A stretch of DNA of 64,000 nucleotides from Pseudomonas taeanensis MS-3. Its GTDB lineage: Bacteria > Pseudomonadota > Gammaproteobacteria > Pseudomonadales > Pseudomonadaceae. Made by a program: the position numbers and the translations under genes. Below are positions 50,257 through 58,946 of the stretch, piece by piece (position 1 is the first letter of the stretch; the number at the start of each line of letters is the position of its first letter). Under the pieces are notes generated by a model, which saw nothing but the letters and a program-made list of their open reading frames with translations, ran no database searches and was not told where the DNA came from. The stretch covers positions 156,430-220,429 of the forward strand of contig NZ_AWSQ01000006.1 in NCBI RefSeq assembly GCF_000498575.2, given 5' to 3'.

Positions 50257-50850
50257 ATGGAAATGCAAGCCCGTATTCGCCAGCTGTTCCAAGCCAGCAT
50301 TGAAACCAAGCAACAGGCCATGGAAGTGCTCGTGCCATTCATCGCACAGGGCAGCCAAGCCATGGTTCAGGCACTGCTCAGCGAAGGCAAGATCCTCACC
50401 TGCGGTAACGGCGGCTCAGCCGGCGACGCTCAGCATTTCTCCTCTGAACTGCTCAACCGTTTCGAACGTGAACGCCCCAGCCTTCCAGCCATCGCCCTGA
50501 CTACCGACAGCTCAACCATCACCTCGATCGCCAACGACTACAGCTACAACGAGATATTTTCCAAACAGATTCGCGCCCTCGGCCAACCGGGTGACGTACT
50601 CCTGGCCATCTCCACCAGCGGCAACTCGGCCAACGTGATCCAGGCCATCCAAGCAGCCCATGACCGCGAAATGACCGTGGTTGCCCTGACCGGTCGCGAT
50701 GGCGGCGGCATGGCCTCCCTGCTACTTCCCGAAGATGTCGAGATACGCGTGCCCTCGAAAGTCACCGCACGCATCCAGGAAGTCCACCTACTGGCGATCC
50801 ATTGCTTGTGCGACCTGATCGACAGCCAACTATTTGGGAGTGAAGAATGA
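50257..50850 (+). CDS. gmhA: SIS-domain phosphoheptose isomerase (GmhA/DiaA family)
   Basis: A 197-residue SIS protein. TCGNGGSAGDAQHFSSELLNRF and LLAISTSGNSANVIQAIQAAH are the phosphosugar-binding loops, and EVHLLAIHCLCDLID is the C-terminal helix. GmhA converts sedoheptulose 7-phosphate to D-glycero-manno-heptose 7-phosphate for the LPS core; DiaA, a close relative, binds DnaA. The homologue in this position in P. aeruginosa is annotated GmhA, but the yraN-dolP neighbourhood is the diaA neighbourhood of E. coli, so a dual or DiaA role should be kept in mind. Confidence 0.88.
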   Translation: MEMQARIRQLFQASIETKQQAMEVLVPFIAQGSQAMVQALLSEGKILTCGNGGSAGDAQHFSSELLNRFERERPSLPAIALTTDSSTITSIANDYSYNEIFSKQIRALGQPGDVLLAISTSGNSANVIQAIQAAHDREMTVVALTGRDGGGMASLLLPEDVEIRVPSKVTARIQEVHLLAIHCLCDLIDSQLFGSEE

Positions 50851-51380
50851 CCCGCACGCCACTGATACTTGCCACTCTTGCACTCAGCCTGCTTCTTTCC
50901 GGCTGTGGCAGCCGCAGCATTGGCAACAAGATCGATGACCAGTTCATCGACCCTGAAGTCAGCGCTAATATTTCGCGAGCGCATGCCGACCTGACCAGCC
51001 CCTCCTCGCATATCGTGGTCACCAGCTATAACGGCGTCGTACTGCTCGCAGGGCAAACCCCACGCAGTGAACTCAAAGCCGCCGCCGAACAAGCCGCACG
51101 CAAGGTACAGGGCGTCAGAAAGGTGCATAACGAGCTGCAGGTCCTGCAGCCGACCTCGGTTCTCGCGCGCAGCAACGACTCCCTGCTAACCACCAAGGTC
51201 AAGGCGCAAATGCTCGCCGACAGCAGCGTGCCGGGATCACGCATCAAGGTAGTCACAGAGAACGGAATCGTTTACTTGCTCGGCCTGGTTACACATCTGG
51301 AAGCCAATCACGCTACCAGCCTGGTGCAGAGCGTCTCTGGCGTGCAGAAAATCGTCAAACTGTTCCAGTACACCGATTGA
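50847..51380 (+). CDS. dolP: BON-domain lipoprotein DolP (YraP)
   Basis: A 177-residue lipoprotein: lipobox LLSGC with Cys20, then two BON domains (about 45-110, ISSHIVVTSYNGVVLLAGQTP-type; and about 122-177, VKVVTENGIVYLLGLV). DolP binds anionic phospholipid at the outer membrane near the division site and supports envelope integrity and BAM function in E. coli. The ATG overlaps the gmhA stop (ATGA). A strong terminator follows. Confidence 0.92.
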   Translation: MTRTPLILATLALSLLLSGCGSRSIGNKIDDQFIDPEVSANISRAHADLTSPSSHIVVTSYNGVVLLAGQTPRSELKAAAEQAARKVQGVRKVHNELQVLQPTSVLARSNDSLLTTKVKAQMLADSSVPGSRIKVVTENGIVYLLGLVTHLEANHATSLVQSVSGVQKIVKLFQYTD

Positions 51381-51400
51381 ACCCAGCCAGCAGCACATAC

Positions 51401-51429
51401 AAAAAAGGCGACCCGAGGGTCGCCTTTTT
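51401..51429. terminator. bidirectional intrinsic terminator
   Basis: An 8-bp stem GGCGACCC/GGGTCGCC with a 2-base GA loop, flanked by A6 and T5. It separates the convergent dolP and sspB genes. Confidence 0.92.
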
Positions 51430-51431
51430 GT

Positions 51432-51845
51432 TTACTTAACCACTTTCAGACTGGGCCGGCCACTCGGTCGCGGCGGCTCGCCATCTGGCGGACCTTGATC
51501 ACCCGGACCTTCGTCCTCCTCGTCATCCGGCACCGGCGGCTCCAAGTCAAAGACCATGCCTTGACCGTTCTCCCGCGCATAGATCGCCAGCACCGCCGCA
51601 GCCGGAACATACAGGCTGTGCGCCACACCACCAAAACGCCCCTCGAAGCTCACCGCCTCGTTATCCATGTGCAGATGACGCACCGCACCTGGCGATACGT
51701 TAAGGACTATCTGCCCATCACTGGCGAAGCCTGGTGGCACCTGCACCCCTGCAAACTCAGCATTGACCAACAGGTGCGGAGTGCAATCGTTATCGACGAT
51801 CCACTCATACAGAGCCCGAACCAGATAGGGACGACTAGAGTTCAT
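51432..51845 (-). CDS. sspB: ClpXP protease specificity-enhancing factor SspB
   Basis: A 137-residue adaptor. The substrate-binding domain (SSRPYLVRALYEWIVDNDCTPHLLV, GQIVLNVSPGAVRHL, FEGRFGGVAHSLYVP) binds ssrA-tagged proteins. An acidic flexible linker (DDEEDEGPGD) leads to the terminal PSLKVVK, which matches the ClpX-binding motif at the E. coli SspB tail. The ATG at 51845 has an ideal AGGAGG site 5 bases upstream; the preceding in-frame codon is TTG. It lies downstream of sspA by 17 bases, forming the sspAB operon. Confidence 0.96.
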   Translation of the reverse strand: MNSSRPYLVRALYEWIVDNDCTPHLLVNAEFAGVQVPPGFASDGQIVLNVSPGAVRHLHMDNEAVSFEGRFGGVAHSLYVPAAAVLAIYARENGQGMVFDLEPPVPDDEEDEGPGDQGPPDGEPPRPSGRPSLKVVK

Positions 51846-51862
51846 CAAGGCCTCCTATGGCG

Positions 51863-52480
51863 TTAACGCATATCTCGTTCAACGGTGGACAGACTGATTT
51901 GAAAGGCCTCGCGAGCAAACTGACGCTCCATATAATCAAGCAGCGGCTTAGCCGGCTTCGGCAGCTCAATACCCAACACCGGCAGACGCCAGAGAATTGG
52001 CAACAAGCAACAATCTACCAGACTCAACTCCTCACTGAGGAAGAACGGCTTGTCGACGAACAGCGGCGAAACCCCCGTCAGACTCTCACGCAACTCCTTG
52101 CGGGCCTGTACGCGCGCAGGCTCCTTGCTTCGCGAATCCAGAATCAGATCCACCAAAGCACACCAATCTCGTTGAATGCGATGAATCAGCAAGCGACTGT
52201 TAGCTCGCGCTACCGGGTACACCGGCAACAGTGGCGGATGCGGGTAGCGCTCATCCAGATACTCCATCACCACAGTCGATTCATACAACGCCAAATCACG
52301 ATCAACCAGGGTAGGCAGACTGGCGTAAGGATTGACTTCCAGCAGACTCGGCGGGCAACGGCCCGGCTCCACACTGATGATTTCGGCGCTGACACCCTTC
52401 TCGGCGAGCACGATACGTACACGGTGGGAATAGTGGTCAGCGGGGTCGGAGTAACAGGCCAACCGATTGGTCACGCCCAT
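51863..52480 (-). CDS. sspA: stringent starvation protein A (SspA)
   Basis: A 205-residue GST-fold protein: LACYSDPADHYSHRVRIVLAEKGVSAEII at the thioredoxin-like start (no catalytic Ser/Cys), NPYASLPTLVDRDLALYES, and FLSEELSLVDCCLLPILWRLP in the helical domain. SspA binds RNA polymerase and remodels transcription in starvation and virulence; the PHP-like motif of the family appears as PHPPLLP. First gene of sspA-sspB, starting after the petC terminator. Confidence 0.95.
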   Translation of the reverse strand: MGVTNRLACYSDPADHYSHRVRIVLAEKGVSAEIISVEPGRCPPSLLEVNPYASLPTLVDRDLALYESTVVMEYLDERYPHPPLLPVYPVARANSRLLIHRIQRDWCALVDLILDSRSKEPARVQARKELRESLTGVSPLFVDKPFFLSEELSLVDCCLLPILWRLPVLGIELPKPAKPLLDYMERQFAREAFQISLSTVERDMR

Positions 52481-52518
52481 GGCGGTCCTCCTCGCTTATT
52501 TAGGTTATGTGAAGCAGA

Positions 52519-52549
52519 AAAACCTGCGCGCCCATAGGGGCGCGCAGGT
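52519..52549 (-). terminator. intrinsic terminator after petC
   Basis: Perfect 12-bp stem ACCTGCGCGCCC/GGGCGCGCAGGT with a 4-base loop. On the minus strand it is followed by TTTT. It ends the petABC transcript before sspA. Confidence 0.9.
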
Positions 52550-52570
52550 CAACAAAGGAGAAGCAACAGT

Positions 52571-53350
52571 TTAGTGCACGTCCTTCCAGTATTCGCGCTT
52601 GAGCAGGTAAGCAAATACGAAGAAGAAAGCCAGATACAGCAGAACGTAGGTGCCTATACGCTGACTTTTCAGCGCCACCGGGTTAGCCGAGTAGGCCAGG
52701 AAAGTCACTAGATTCTTGATTTTCTCGTCGAACGCCTCTTCACTCAGCGCACCGGTTTTCGGCTCGATAGTCAACTGATCGCAACCCTCGTGGGTAATCG
52801 GCGTACCGGTCAACGGGTCGAACTGTTTCTTACCATCCTCAACAACCTGTACCTGCTTGCAACCAATGTACTGACGACCCTGCAGCCCAACCAGCACGTT
52901 CGGCATGCCGACGTTGGGGAACACCTTGTTATTAGCCCCCAACGGACGGGTCGGGTCTTCATAGAAGGTTCGCAGATAGGTATACAACCAATCGGTACCT
53001 CGCACGCGAGCAACCAGCGTCAGATCCGGTGGCGCTGCGCCAAACCAGGCCTTGGCATCGTCAGGGCGCATACCGATCTTCATGTGGTCACCAATCTTGG
53101 CGCCGCTGAAAACCAGATTATCAAGCATCAACTCGTGCGGAATACCCAGATCATCGGCAACCCGCTCGTAGCGCTGGAACTTCGCACCATGACAACCCAT
53201 GCAGTAGTTGGCGAAAGTTCTCGCGCCATCCTGCATGGCAGCCTTATCGGTCAAGTCGATGTCTACTTTGTCCAGCTCATAGCTGCCAGCGGCACCCAGA
53301 GCCAAGGCGGGCATAGCAGCGATAACCAGTGCAGCAAATAGCTTCTTCAT
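52571..53350 (-). CDS. petC: cytochrome c1 of the bc1 complex
   Basis: A 259-residue protein with a signal peptide (MKKLFAALVIAAMPALALGA) and a single heme c site CMGCH (Cys50, Cys53, His54). The sixth ligand Met lies in the later MRPDDAK region or near it. A C-terminal anchor helix is TYVLLYLAFFFVFAYLLKREYW. It passes electrons from the Rieske protein to soluble cytochrome c on the periplasmic side. The ATG shares one base with the petB stop (TGATG). Confidence 0.97.
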   Translation of the reverse strand: MKKLFAALVIAAMPALALGAAGSYELDKVDIDLTDKAAMQDGARTFANYCMGCHGAKFQRYERVADDLGIPHELMLDNLVFSGAKIGDHMKIGMRPDDAKAWFGAAPPDLTLVARVRGTDWLYTYLRTFYEDPTRPLGANNKVFPNVGMPNVLVGLQGRQYIGCKQVQVVEDGKKQFDPLTGTPITHEGCDQLTIEPKTGALSEEAFDEKIKNLVTFLAYSANPVALKSQRIGTYVLLYLAFFFVFAYLLKREYWKDVH

Positions 53351-54561
53351 CAGCCCGTCACCCTTTCCGGAACCGGTTTAGTCTTCTCCATCCTGGTGTA
53401 GAACGGCATCAGGATGAAGTAGGCGAAATACAGCGCGGTGCAGACCTGCGACAACAGGGTGCGGCCCGGTGTCGGAGCCAACACGCCCAACACACCAAGG
53501 ATCACGAAGGACACGCAGAACAGCAACAACCAGATCTTGCTCATCCAGCCCTTGTAACGCATCGACTTGACCGGACTGCGGTCCAGCCAGGGCAATACGA
53601 ACAGCACAGCAATAGCGGCGCCCATGGCGATGACACCGAGCAGCTTGTCCGGCACCGCGCGGAGAATCGCGTAGAACGGAGTGAAGTACCACACCGGCGC
53701 AATGTGCTCAGGGGTCTTGAACGGGTTGGCCTGCTCGAAGTTCGGCTTCTCCAGGAAGTAGCCACCCATTTCAGGGAAGAAGAACACGATGAAGCAGAAA
53801 ATGAACAGGAACACTACGACGCCGACGAGATCCTTGACGCTGTAGTACGGGTGGAACGCGATACCGTCTAGCGGTATACCGTTCTCATCTTTCTTCTTCT
53901 TGATGTCGACGCCATCCGGGTTGTTTGAACCAACCTCGTGCAGCGCCAGAATGTGCAGCACTACCAGACCGAGAATCACGATCGGCAGCGCAACTACATG
54001 CAGTGCAAAGAAGCGATTGAGGGTGATCCCGGAGATCAGGTAGTCCCCCCGAATCCACTGAGTCAGGTCGTCGCCGATCACCGGAATGGCACCGAACAGC
54101 GAGATGATCACCTGGGCCCCCCAGTAGGACATCTGCCCCCACGGCAACAGATAGCCCATGAAGGCCTCCGCCATCAGCAGCAGGTAGATCAGCATGCCGA
54201 AGATCCACACCAGCTCACGCGGCTTCTGGTAAGAGCCATAGAGCAGGCCGCGGAACATGTGCAGGTACACCACGACAAAAAACGCCGAGGCGCCAGTGGA
54301 GTGCAGGTAACGCAAGATCCAGCCGTGCTCCACATCACGCATGATGTACTCGACCGAAGCAAACGCCTCTTCGGCCGAGGGCGTGAAGCTCATGGTCAGC
54401 CAGACGCCGGTGACGATCTGGTTAACCAGCACCAAGAGTGCTAAGGAGCCAAAAAAGTAGAAGAAATTGAAGTTCTTCGGTGCGTAATACTTGCTCAGAT
54501 GGTCTTCCCACATCTTGGTCGCGGGGAAGCGTGCATCCACCCATTCCATGAACTTACTCAT
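53350..54561 (-). CDS. petB: cytochrome b of the bc1 complex
   Basis: A 403-residue polytopic protein. Heme-ligand histidines are in STGASAFFVVVYLHMFRGLLYGSY and RFFALHVVALPIVILGLVVLHILALHEVG. The Qo-site PEWY motif appears as PVWY (HIAPVWYFTPFYAI). It oxidises ubiquinol and moves protons across the inner membrane. The ATG at 54561 shares a base with the petA stop; the preceding in-frame codon is TTG. The PVWY variant is common in proteobacteria. Confidence 0.96.
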   Translation of the reverse strand: MSKFMEWVDARFPATKMWEDHLSKYYAPKNFNFFYFFGSLALLVLVNQIVTGVWLTMSFTPSAEEAFASVEYIMRDVEHGWILRYLHSTGASAFFVVVYLHMFRGLLYGSYQKPRELVWIFGMLIYLLLMAEAFMGYLLPWGQMSYWGAQVIISLFGAIPVIGDDLTQWIRGDYLISGITLNRFFALHVVALPIVILGLVVLHILALHEVGSNNPDGVDIKKKKDENGIPLDGIAFHPYYSVKDLVGVVVFLFIFCFIVFFFPEMGGYFLEKPNFEQANPFKTPEHIAPVWYFTPFYAILRAVPDKLLGVIAMGAAIAVLFVLPWLDRSPVKSMRYKGWMSKIWLLLFCVSFVILGVLGVLAPTPGRTLLSQVCTALYFAYFILMPFYTRMEKTKPVPERVTG

Positions 54562-55154
54562 CAAGCTTGCTCCTGATCCTGACCGATGATGATCACATCG
54601 TCCGACTCGTACATGTGCGGCGGCACCGGCAGGTTCAGGGGCGCAGGCTGGGCCTTATAAACGCGACCAGCGAGGTCATAACGCGAACCATGGCACGGGC
54701 AGAAGTATCCACCAACCCACTCAGCACCCAAATCGGCTGGAGCCACTTCCGGACGGAACGCTGGCGAGCAACCCAGATGGGTACAGATACCGACTAAAAG
54801 CAGGACTTCCGGCTTGATCGAACGGGTTTTCGGGTCGACATAAGTCGGCTGAACCGACGCCTGGGAGTCAACATCCGCTAACTGGGGCTCGAGTTTGGTC
54901 AAGTTACCGAGAATTTCTTCGGTACGGCGCACGATGAACACCGGCTGCCCCCGCCACTCAGCAACCATCTGCTGGCCCGGCTCGACCTTACTGACGTTCA
55001 CCTTCACCGCTGCACCGGCAGCCTTGGCTTTGGCACTCGGGAACCATGACCCCACGAACGGGACCGCGGCCCCCACCGCTCCTGCAGCACCCACCACGGA
55101 GGTGGCCGCCACCAAGAAGCGCCGCCGGCCTGCATTCACGCCGTCATTGCTCAT
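54561..55154 (-). CDS. petA: Rieske iron-sulfur protein
   Basis: A 197-residue protein. A twin-arginine signal (GRRRFLVAATSVVGAAGAVG) keeps it membrane-anchored and Tat-exported. The 2Fe-2S ligands are in CTHLGC and CPCHGS. It takes the first electron from ubiquinol and passes it to cytochrome c1. First gene of petABC; the leader contains a GGCCTG/CAGGCC hairpin at 55179-55195. Confidence 0.97.
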   Translation of the reverse strand: MSNDGVNAGRRRFLVAATSVVGAAGAVGAAVPFVGSWFPSAKAKAAGAAVKVNVSKVEPGQQMVAEWRGQPVFIVRRTEEILGNLTKLEPQLADVDSQASVQPTYVDPKTRSIKPEVLLLVGICTHLGCSPAFRPEVAPADLGAEWVGGYFCPCHGSRYDLAGRVYKAQPAPLNLPVPPHMYESDDVIIIGQDQEQA

Positions 55155-55178
55155 TCAGTCGTCTCCCATCAACTTTGC

Positions 55179-55195
55179 GGCCTGTTATTCAGGCC
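55179..55195. repeat. small hairpin in the petA leader
   Basis: Perfect 6-bp inverted repeat GGCCTG-TTATT-CAGGCC, about 25 bases upstream of the petA ATG. A second palindrome TTACCT-GACA-AGGTAA lies at 55254-55269. Both fall between petA and the rpsI terminator and could affect petABC expression; no clear -35/-10 pair was found. Confidence 0.4.
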
Positions 55196-55354
55196 TCTAC
55201 TAATTAAATTTCGGGTCACGCAAAAAATTCGCCAAATGGTAAAGAAAAGCCCCTTACCTGACAAGGTAATTACCCCACCCAAAGCGGCTCAACACCTTGC
55301 CAGACGCGGCATCTAAGGCTGCGGCATGTTGTCACAGACCAGGTGATCGCGCAT

Positions 55355-55392
55355 AAAAAACGCCCAGCTCCGGAAGGAAACTGGGCGTTTTT
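55355..55392. terminator. bidirectional terminator downstream of rpsI
   Basis: Stem AACGCCCAG/CTGGGCGTT with a 15-base loop, flanked by A6 on the left and T5 on the right. On the minus strand it ends rplM-rpsI. Confidence 0.85.
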
Positions 55393-55408
55393 GAACGCAG
55401 AAAGCGAA

Positions 55409-55801
55409 TTAACGCTTGGAGTACTGCGGACGCTTACGCGCTTTACGCAGACCAACCTTCTTACGCTCGACTTCACGCGCATCACGAGTCACGAAGCCTG
55501 CTTTACGCAGAGCCGGACGCAGCGATTCGTCGTAGTCCATCAGGGCACGAGTGATACCGTGGCGAATTGCGCCAGCCTGACCACTCACACCACCACCGAG
55601 AACGGTAACGTAGATGTCGAACTTCTCGGTCATCTCGGTCAATTCAAGCGGCTGGCGAACTACCATGCGGGCAGTTTCGCGACCGAAGAACGTATCCAGA
55701 GTGCGATTATTGATGGAGATTTTGCCAGTACCAGCACGCAGAAAAACGCGAGCGGTTGCAGTCTTGCGACGGCCAGTGCCGTAATTTTGAGTCGCCGACA
55801 T
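55409..55801 (-). CDS. rpsI: 30S ribosomal protein S9
   Basis: A 130-residue S9 with the normal start SATQNYGTGRRKTATARVFLR, middle block GGGVSGQAGAIRHGITRAL, and the basic tail GLRKARKRPQYSKR, whose last residues reach the P-site tRNA. It is 14 bases after rplM in the usual pair. Confidence 0.98.
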   Translation of the reverse strand: MSATQNYGTGRRKTATARVFLRAGTGKISINNRTLDTFFGRETARMVVRQPLELTEMTEKFDIYVTVLGGGVSGQAGAIRHGITRALMDYDESLRPALRKAGFVTRDAREVERKKVGLRKARKRPQYSKR

Positions 55802-55815
55802 AATGAACTATTCCG

Positions 55816-56244
55816 TTAAAACTTCAGTTCTTGGGGCTGCTGAGCAGTATGAGGGTGTGCAGTGCCCGCATAGACTTTCAGCTTACGATACATGTCGCGA
55901 CCCAGCGGGTTCTTAGGCAGCATGCCCTTGACCGCGGTCTCGATCACGCGCTCAGGAGCTTTGGCGATCAGCTTTTCAAAGTTGATCGACTTGATCCCGC
56001 CCGGAAAACCGGAGTGTGAGTAGTAGATCTTGTCGGTGGTCTTAGCACCGGTAACGCGGATCTGCTCAGCATTGATCACGACGATGTAATCACCGGTATC
56101 AACGTGCGGAGTGTACTCCGGCTTGTGCTTGCCACGCAGACGGCTCGCAATCTCGGTGGCCAGACGACCCAGGGTCTGACCAGCAGCGTCGACGACGAAC
56201 CAGTCGCGCTTAACTGTTTCCGGTTTAGCAGTAAAAGTCTTCAT
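55816..56244 (-). CDS. rplM: 50S ribosomal protein L13
   Basis: A 142-residue L13: KPETVKRDWFVVDAAGQTLGRLATEIASRLRGKHKPEYTPH, GDYIVVINAEQIRVTG and GMLPKNPLGRDMYRKLKVYAG are family signatures. First gene of rplM-rpsI, with a promoter at 56287-56315. Confidence 0.98.
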   Translation of the reverse strand: MKTFTAKPETVKRDWFVVDAAGQTLGRLATEIASRLRGKHKPEYTPHVDTGDYIVVINAEQIRVTGAKTTDKIYYSHSGFPGGIKSINFEKLIAKAPERVIETAVKGMLPKNPLGRDMYRKLKVYAGTAHPHTAQQPQELKF

Positions 56245-56286
56245 TCTTTATAGCCTCAGGGGCCGCCCTGATAAATTAGACGGCGG

Positions 56287-56322
56287 ATCTTACTGAATAG
56301 TGCGTACTTTGACAAGTCAAAG
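56287..56322 (-). promoter_or_regulatory. rplM-rpsI promoter with overlapping palindrome
   Basis: Minus strand: TTGTCA (56315-56310), 17-bp spacer, TAAGAT (56292-56287), about 43 bases before the rplM ATG. A palindrome CTTTGAC-TT-GTCAAAG (56322-56307) covers the -35 box and may be a binding site. Confidence 0.6.
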
Positions 56323-56491
56323 GCAGCCGGATACAGACGCTATCGGGGGCTCGGGTCAGCGCGTCCGTCACACGGCAAGATTCTTCGGCAGGCGGCGCAT
56401 CACTTCCACTGCAGAAAGAGGTGCGCAATTATGCCGATTGCGAAAATAATTTCAAGCTGCTTGTATGAATGCTTTGCCGAAGGAAAACCCA

Positions 56492-57529
56492 ATGGACTAT
56501 CGCCAACTAGGTCGAACCGACCTCAATGTCAGCGCCCTGTGCCTCGGCACCATGACCTGGGGCGAACAGAACAGCGAGTCGGAAGCGCACACCCAGATCA
56601 GTCGCGCCAAAACTCATGGCATCAATTTCATCGACACCGCCGAAATTTACCCGGTGCCGCCTCGCGCCGAAACTTACGGCATGACCGAGCAGATCATCGG
56701 CAATTACTTCAAGCAATGCGGCGATCGCGCCGACTGGATTCTGGCCAGCAAAGTTGCCGGCCCAGGCAATGGCATCGATTACATTAGAGATGGCCAACTC
56801 AAGCATGACTACAAGCACATAACCGCGGCCCTCGACGCCAGCCTGCAGCGCCTGCGGACCGACTGGATAGACCTCTATCAACTGCACTGGCCAGAGCGTC
56901 CGACCAACTTCTTCGGCCAACTCGGCTACCAACACCAGGACAGCGAGTTCACGCCACTGGAAGAAACCCTGGAGGCACTCGACGAACAGGTCAAAGCCGG
57001 CAAGATTCGTCATATCGGCCTATCCAACGACACGCCCTGGGGCACCATGAAGCTCCTGCAACTGGCAGAAAGTCGTGGCTGGCCACGTGCGGTATCGATC
57101 CAGAATCCATACAACCTGCTCAATCGCAGCTTTGAAGTCGGCTTGGCGGAAATCGCCATCCGAGAAAACTGCGGACTCCTGGCGTATTCCCCCATGGCCT
57201 TCGGCATGCTCTCCGGCAAATACGAGAACGACGCGCGCCCGCCCAACGCACGACTCAGCCTGTTCAGCCGCTTCTCCCGCTACACCAACCCCCAATCCGT
57301 AACCACCTGCTCGCGCTATGTAGCCCTGGCTCGCGAACACGACTTGAATCCGGCACAGATGGCCCTGGCCTTTGTCACCGCCCAGCCGTTCGTGACCAGC
57401 AACATCATCGGCGCGACGACCCTGGAGCAACTTGATGAAAATCTGGCCAGCAGCGAGCTAAAGCTTAGCGATGACGTATTGGCCGGCATCGAGGCGATTC
57501 ACAAGTCACAACCCAACCCCGCCCCCTAA
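56492..57529 (+). CDS. aldo-keto reductase (Tas family)
   Basis: A 345-residue AKR. YRQLGRTDLNVSALCLGTMTWG opens the barrel; FIDTAEIYPVPPRAETYG carries catalytic Asp and Tyr, ILASKVAG the Lys, and LYQLHWPERPTNFFG the His. These match Tas, a broad-range NADPH aldo-keto reductase. The ATG at 56492 has a GAAGGA site. The gene is isolated, 247 bases from the rplM start and convergent with the acyl-CoA dehydrogenase. The substrate is unknown. Confidence 0.9.
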   Translation: MDYRQLGRTDLNVSALCLGTMTWGEQNSESEAHTQISRAKTHGINFIDTAEIYPVPPRAETYGMTEQIIGNYFKQCGDRADWILASKVAGPGNGIDYIRDGQLKHDYKHITAALDASLQRLRTDWIDLYQLHWPERPTNFFGQLGYQHQDSEFTPLEETLEALDEQVKAGKIRHIGLSNDTPWGTMKLLQLAESRGWPRAVSIQNPYNLLNRSFEVGLAEIAIRENCGLLAYSPMAFGMLSGKYENDARPPNARLSLFSRFSRYTNPQSVTTCSRYVALAREHDLNPAQMALAFVTAQPFVTSNIIGATTLEQLDENLASSELKLSDDVLAGIEAIHKSQPNPAP

Positions 57530-57613
57530 GAACCCCAGGTGTTCGTTCAGCCATGAAAAAGCCCGGCATCTGCTATATCGGGCTTCCCATACTCGAGCGA
57601 AATACGCTCGCAC

Positions 57614-58750
57614 CTATAAGGAGCGCGCAATAATCTCCTTCATGATTTCATTGGTCCCTGCGTAGATGCGCTGTACACGGGCGTCAGCCCAGGCGCGCGC
57701 AACCGGGTACTCCCACATGAAGCCGTAGCCTCCGTGCAACTGCACGCACTCATCCAGCACCTTGCACTGCAGGTCAGTGCCCCAGTACTTGAGCATGGCC
57801 GCAGTCGGCACATCCAATTTGCCTTGCAGGTGCAACTCCAGACAGCGATCGACAAACACCCTGCCTACCTGAATCTCCGTGGCCATCTCAGCCAGCTTGA
57901 AGCGGGTGTTCTGGAAGTCGGCAATAGCCTTACCGAACGCCTTACGCTCTCGGGTGTAGTCCAAGGTCCACTGCAGTGCAGCCTCGGCCGAGGCTAGCGC
58001 ACCGACACCGACAGTCAGGCGCTCCTGCGGCAACTCCTGCATCAGGTAAGCGAAGCCCATACCAGCCTGCCCGAGCAGGTTCTCCTTGGGCACGCGCACG
58101 TCCTGAAAGAACAACTCGGAGGTGTCCTGAGCCTTCATCCCGACCTTTTCCAGGCGCTTGCCTTTGGAGAAACCCGGAGAGTCGGCCTCAACCAGAAACA
58201 GGCTGGTGCCCTTGGCGCCGGCCTTCGGATCAGTCTTGGCGACGACGATCACCAGGTCGGCCAGATAGCCATTGGTAATGAAGGTCTTCGAGCCGTTAAT
58301 CACGTACTCGTCGCCATCCAGCACTGCCGTGGTTTTCACACCCTGCAAGTCGGATCCCGCGCCCGGTTCGGTCATGGCGATAGCCGTGACCATTTCGCCC
58401 GAGACCAGCTTGGGCAGGTACTTATGCTTCAGGGCCTCGGACCCATAATGCAGGATGTAGGGCGCAACAATATCGGAGTGCAAGGAGAAACCAATCCCGG
58501 TCAACCCTAAGCGCCCCACCTCCTCGATCACCACGGTGCTGTAGAGAAAATCCGCGGCCATACCGCCATATTCTTCGGGAATGTGCGAACAGAGCATCCC
58601 GGCCTCGCCCGCCTTGTTCCACAGCTTACGGTCGATATGGCCATCCTTCTCCCACTGCTGATGAAAGGGCACGGCCTCCTGCTCGAGAAACTTGCGCACA
58701 CTGTCGCGAAATAGCTCATGGTCGGAACTGAAAATAGTTCTTGGAATCAT
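57614..58750 (-). CDS. acyl-CoA dehydrogenase
   Basis: A 378-residue FAD enzyme. AIAMTEPGAGSDLQGVKTTAV and YVINGSKTFITNGYLADL form the FAD/substrate site; QLHGGYGFMWEYPVARAWADARVQRIYAGTNEIMKEII is the C-terminal signature with the catalytic Glu region. It should oxidise an acyl-CoA to the enoyl-CoA, passing electrons to ETF. Chain-length preference is not clear. The ATG at 58750 (MIPRTIFSS) is used because upstream frame is unlike the family. It is divergent from the AraC-type regulator, a likely controller. Confidence 0.93.
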   Translation of the reverse strand: MIPRTIFSSDHELFRDSVRKFLEQEAVPFHQQWEKDGHIDRKLWNKAGEAGMLCSHIPEEYGGMAADFLYSTVVIEEVGRLGLTGIGFSLHSDIVAPYILHYGSEALKHKYLPKLVSGEMVTAIAMTEPGAGSDLQGVKTTAVLDGDEYVINGSKTFITNGYLADLVIVVAKTDPKAGAKGTSLFLVEADSPGFSKGKRLEKVGMKAQDTSELFFQDVRVPKENLLGQAGMGFAYLMQELPQERLTVGVGALASAEAALQWTLDYTRERKAFGKAIADFQNTRFKLAEMATEIQVGRVFVDRCLELHLQGKLDVPTAAMLKYWGTDLQCKVLDECVQLHGGYGFMWEYPVARAWADARVQRIYAGTNEIMKEIIARSL

Positions 58751-58946
58751 GCTGGCACCTAAGAAAGCGGTCTGAGACCTGCGTTGGCAAGCCACGACTC
58801 TATGGCAGTAGAACCCTCCATCACACTGGACACATACGCCAAAAAATAAGACGATCCAGCCGTATCGTGACCACTTTACCCCTAAGAAGCCTCAAGCCAC
58901 CTCAGAGGCAATAAGGTTCAGCCCTTAACCCATAAGAACAATAACG

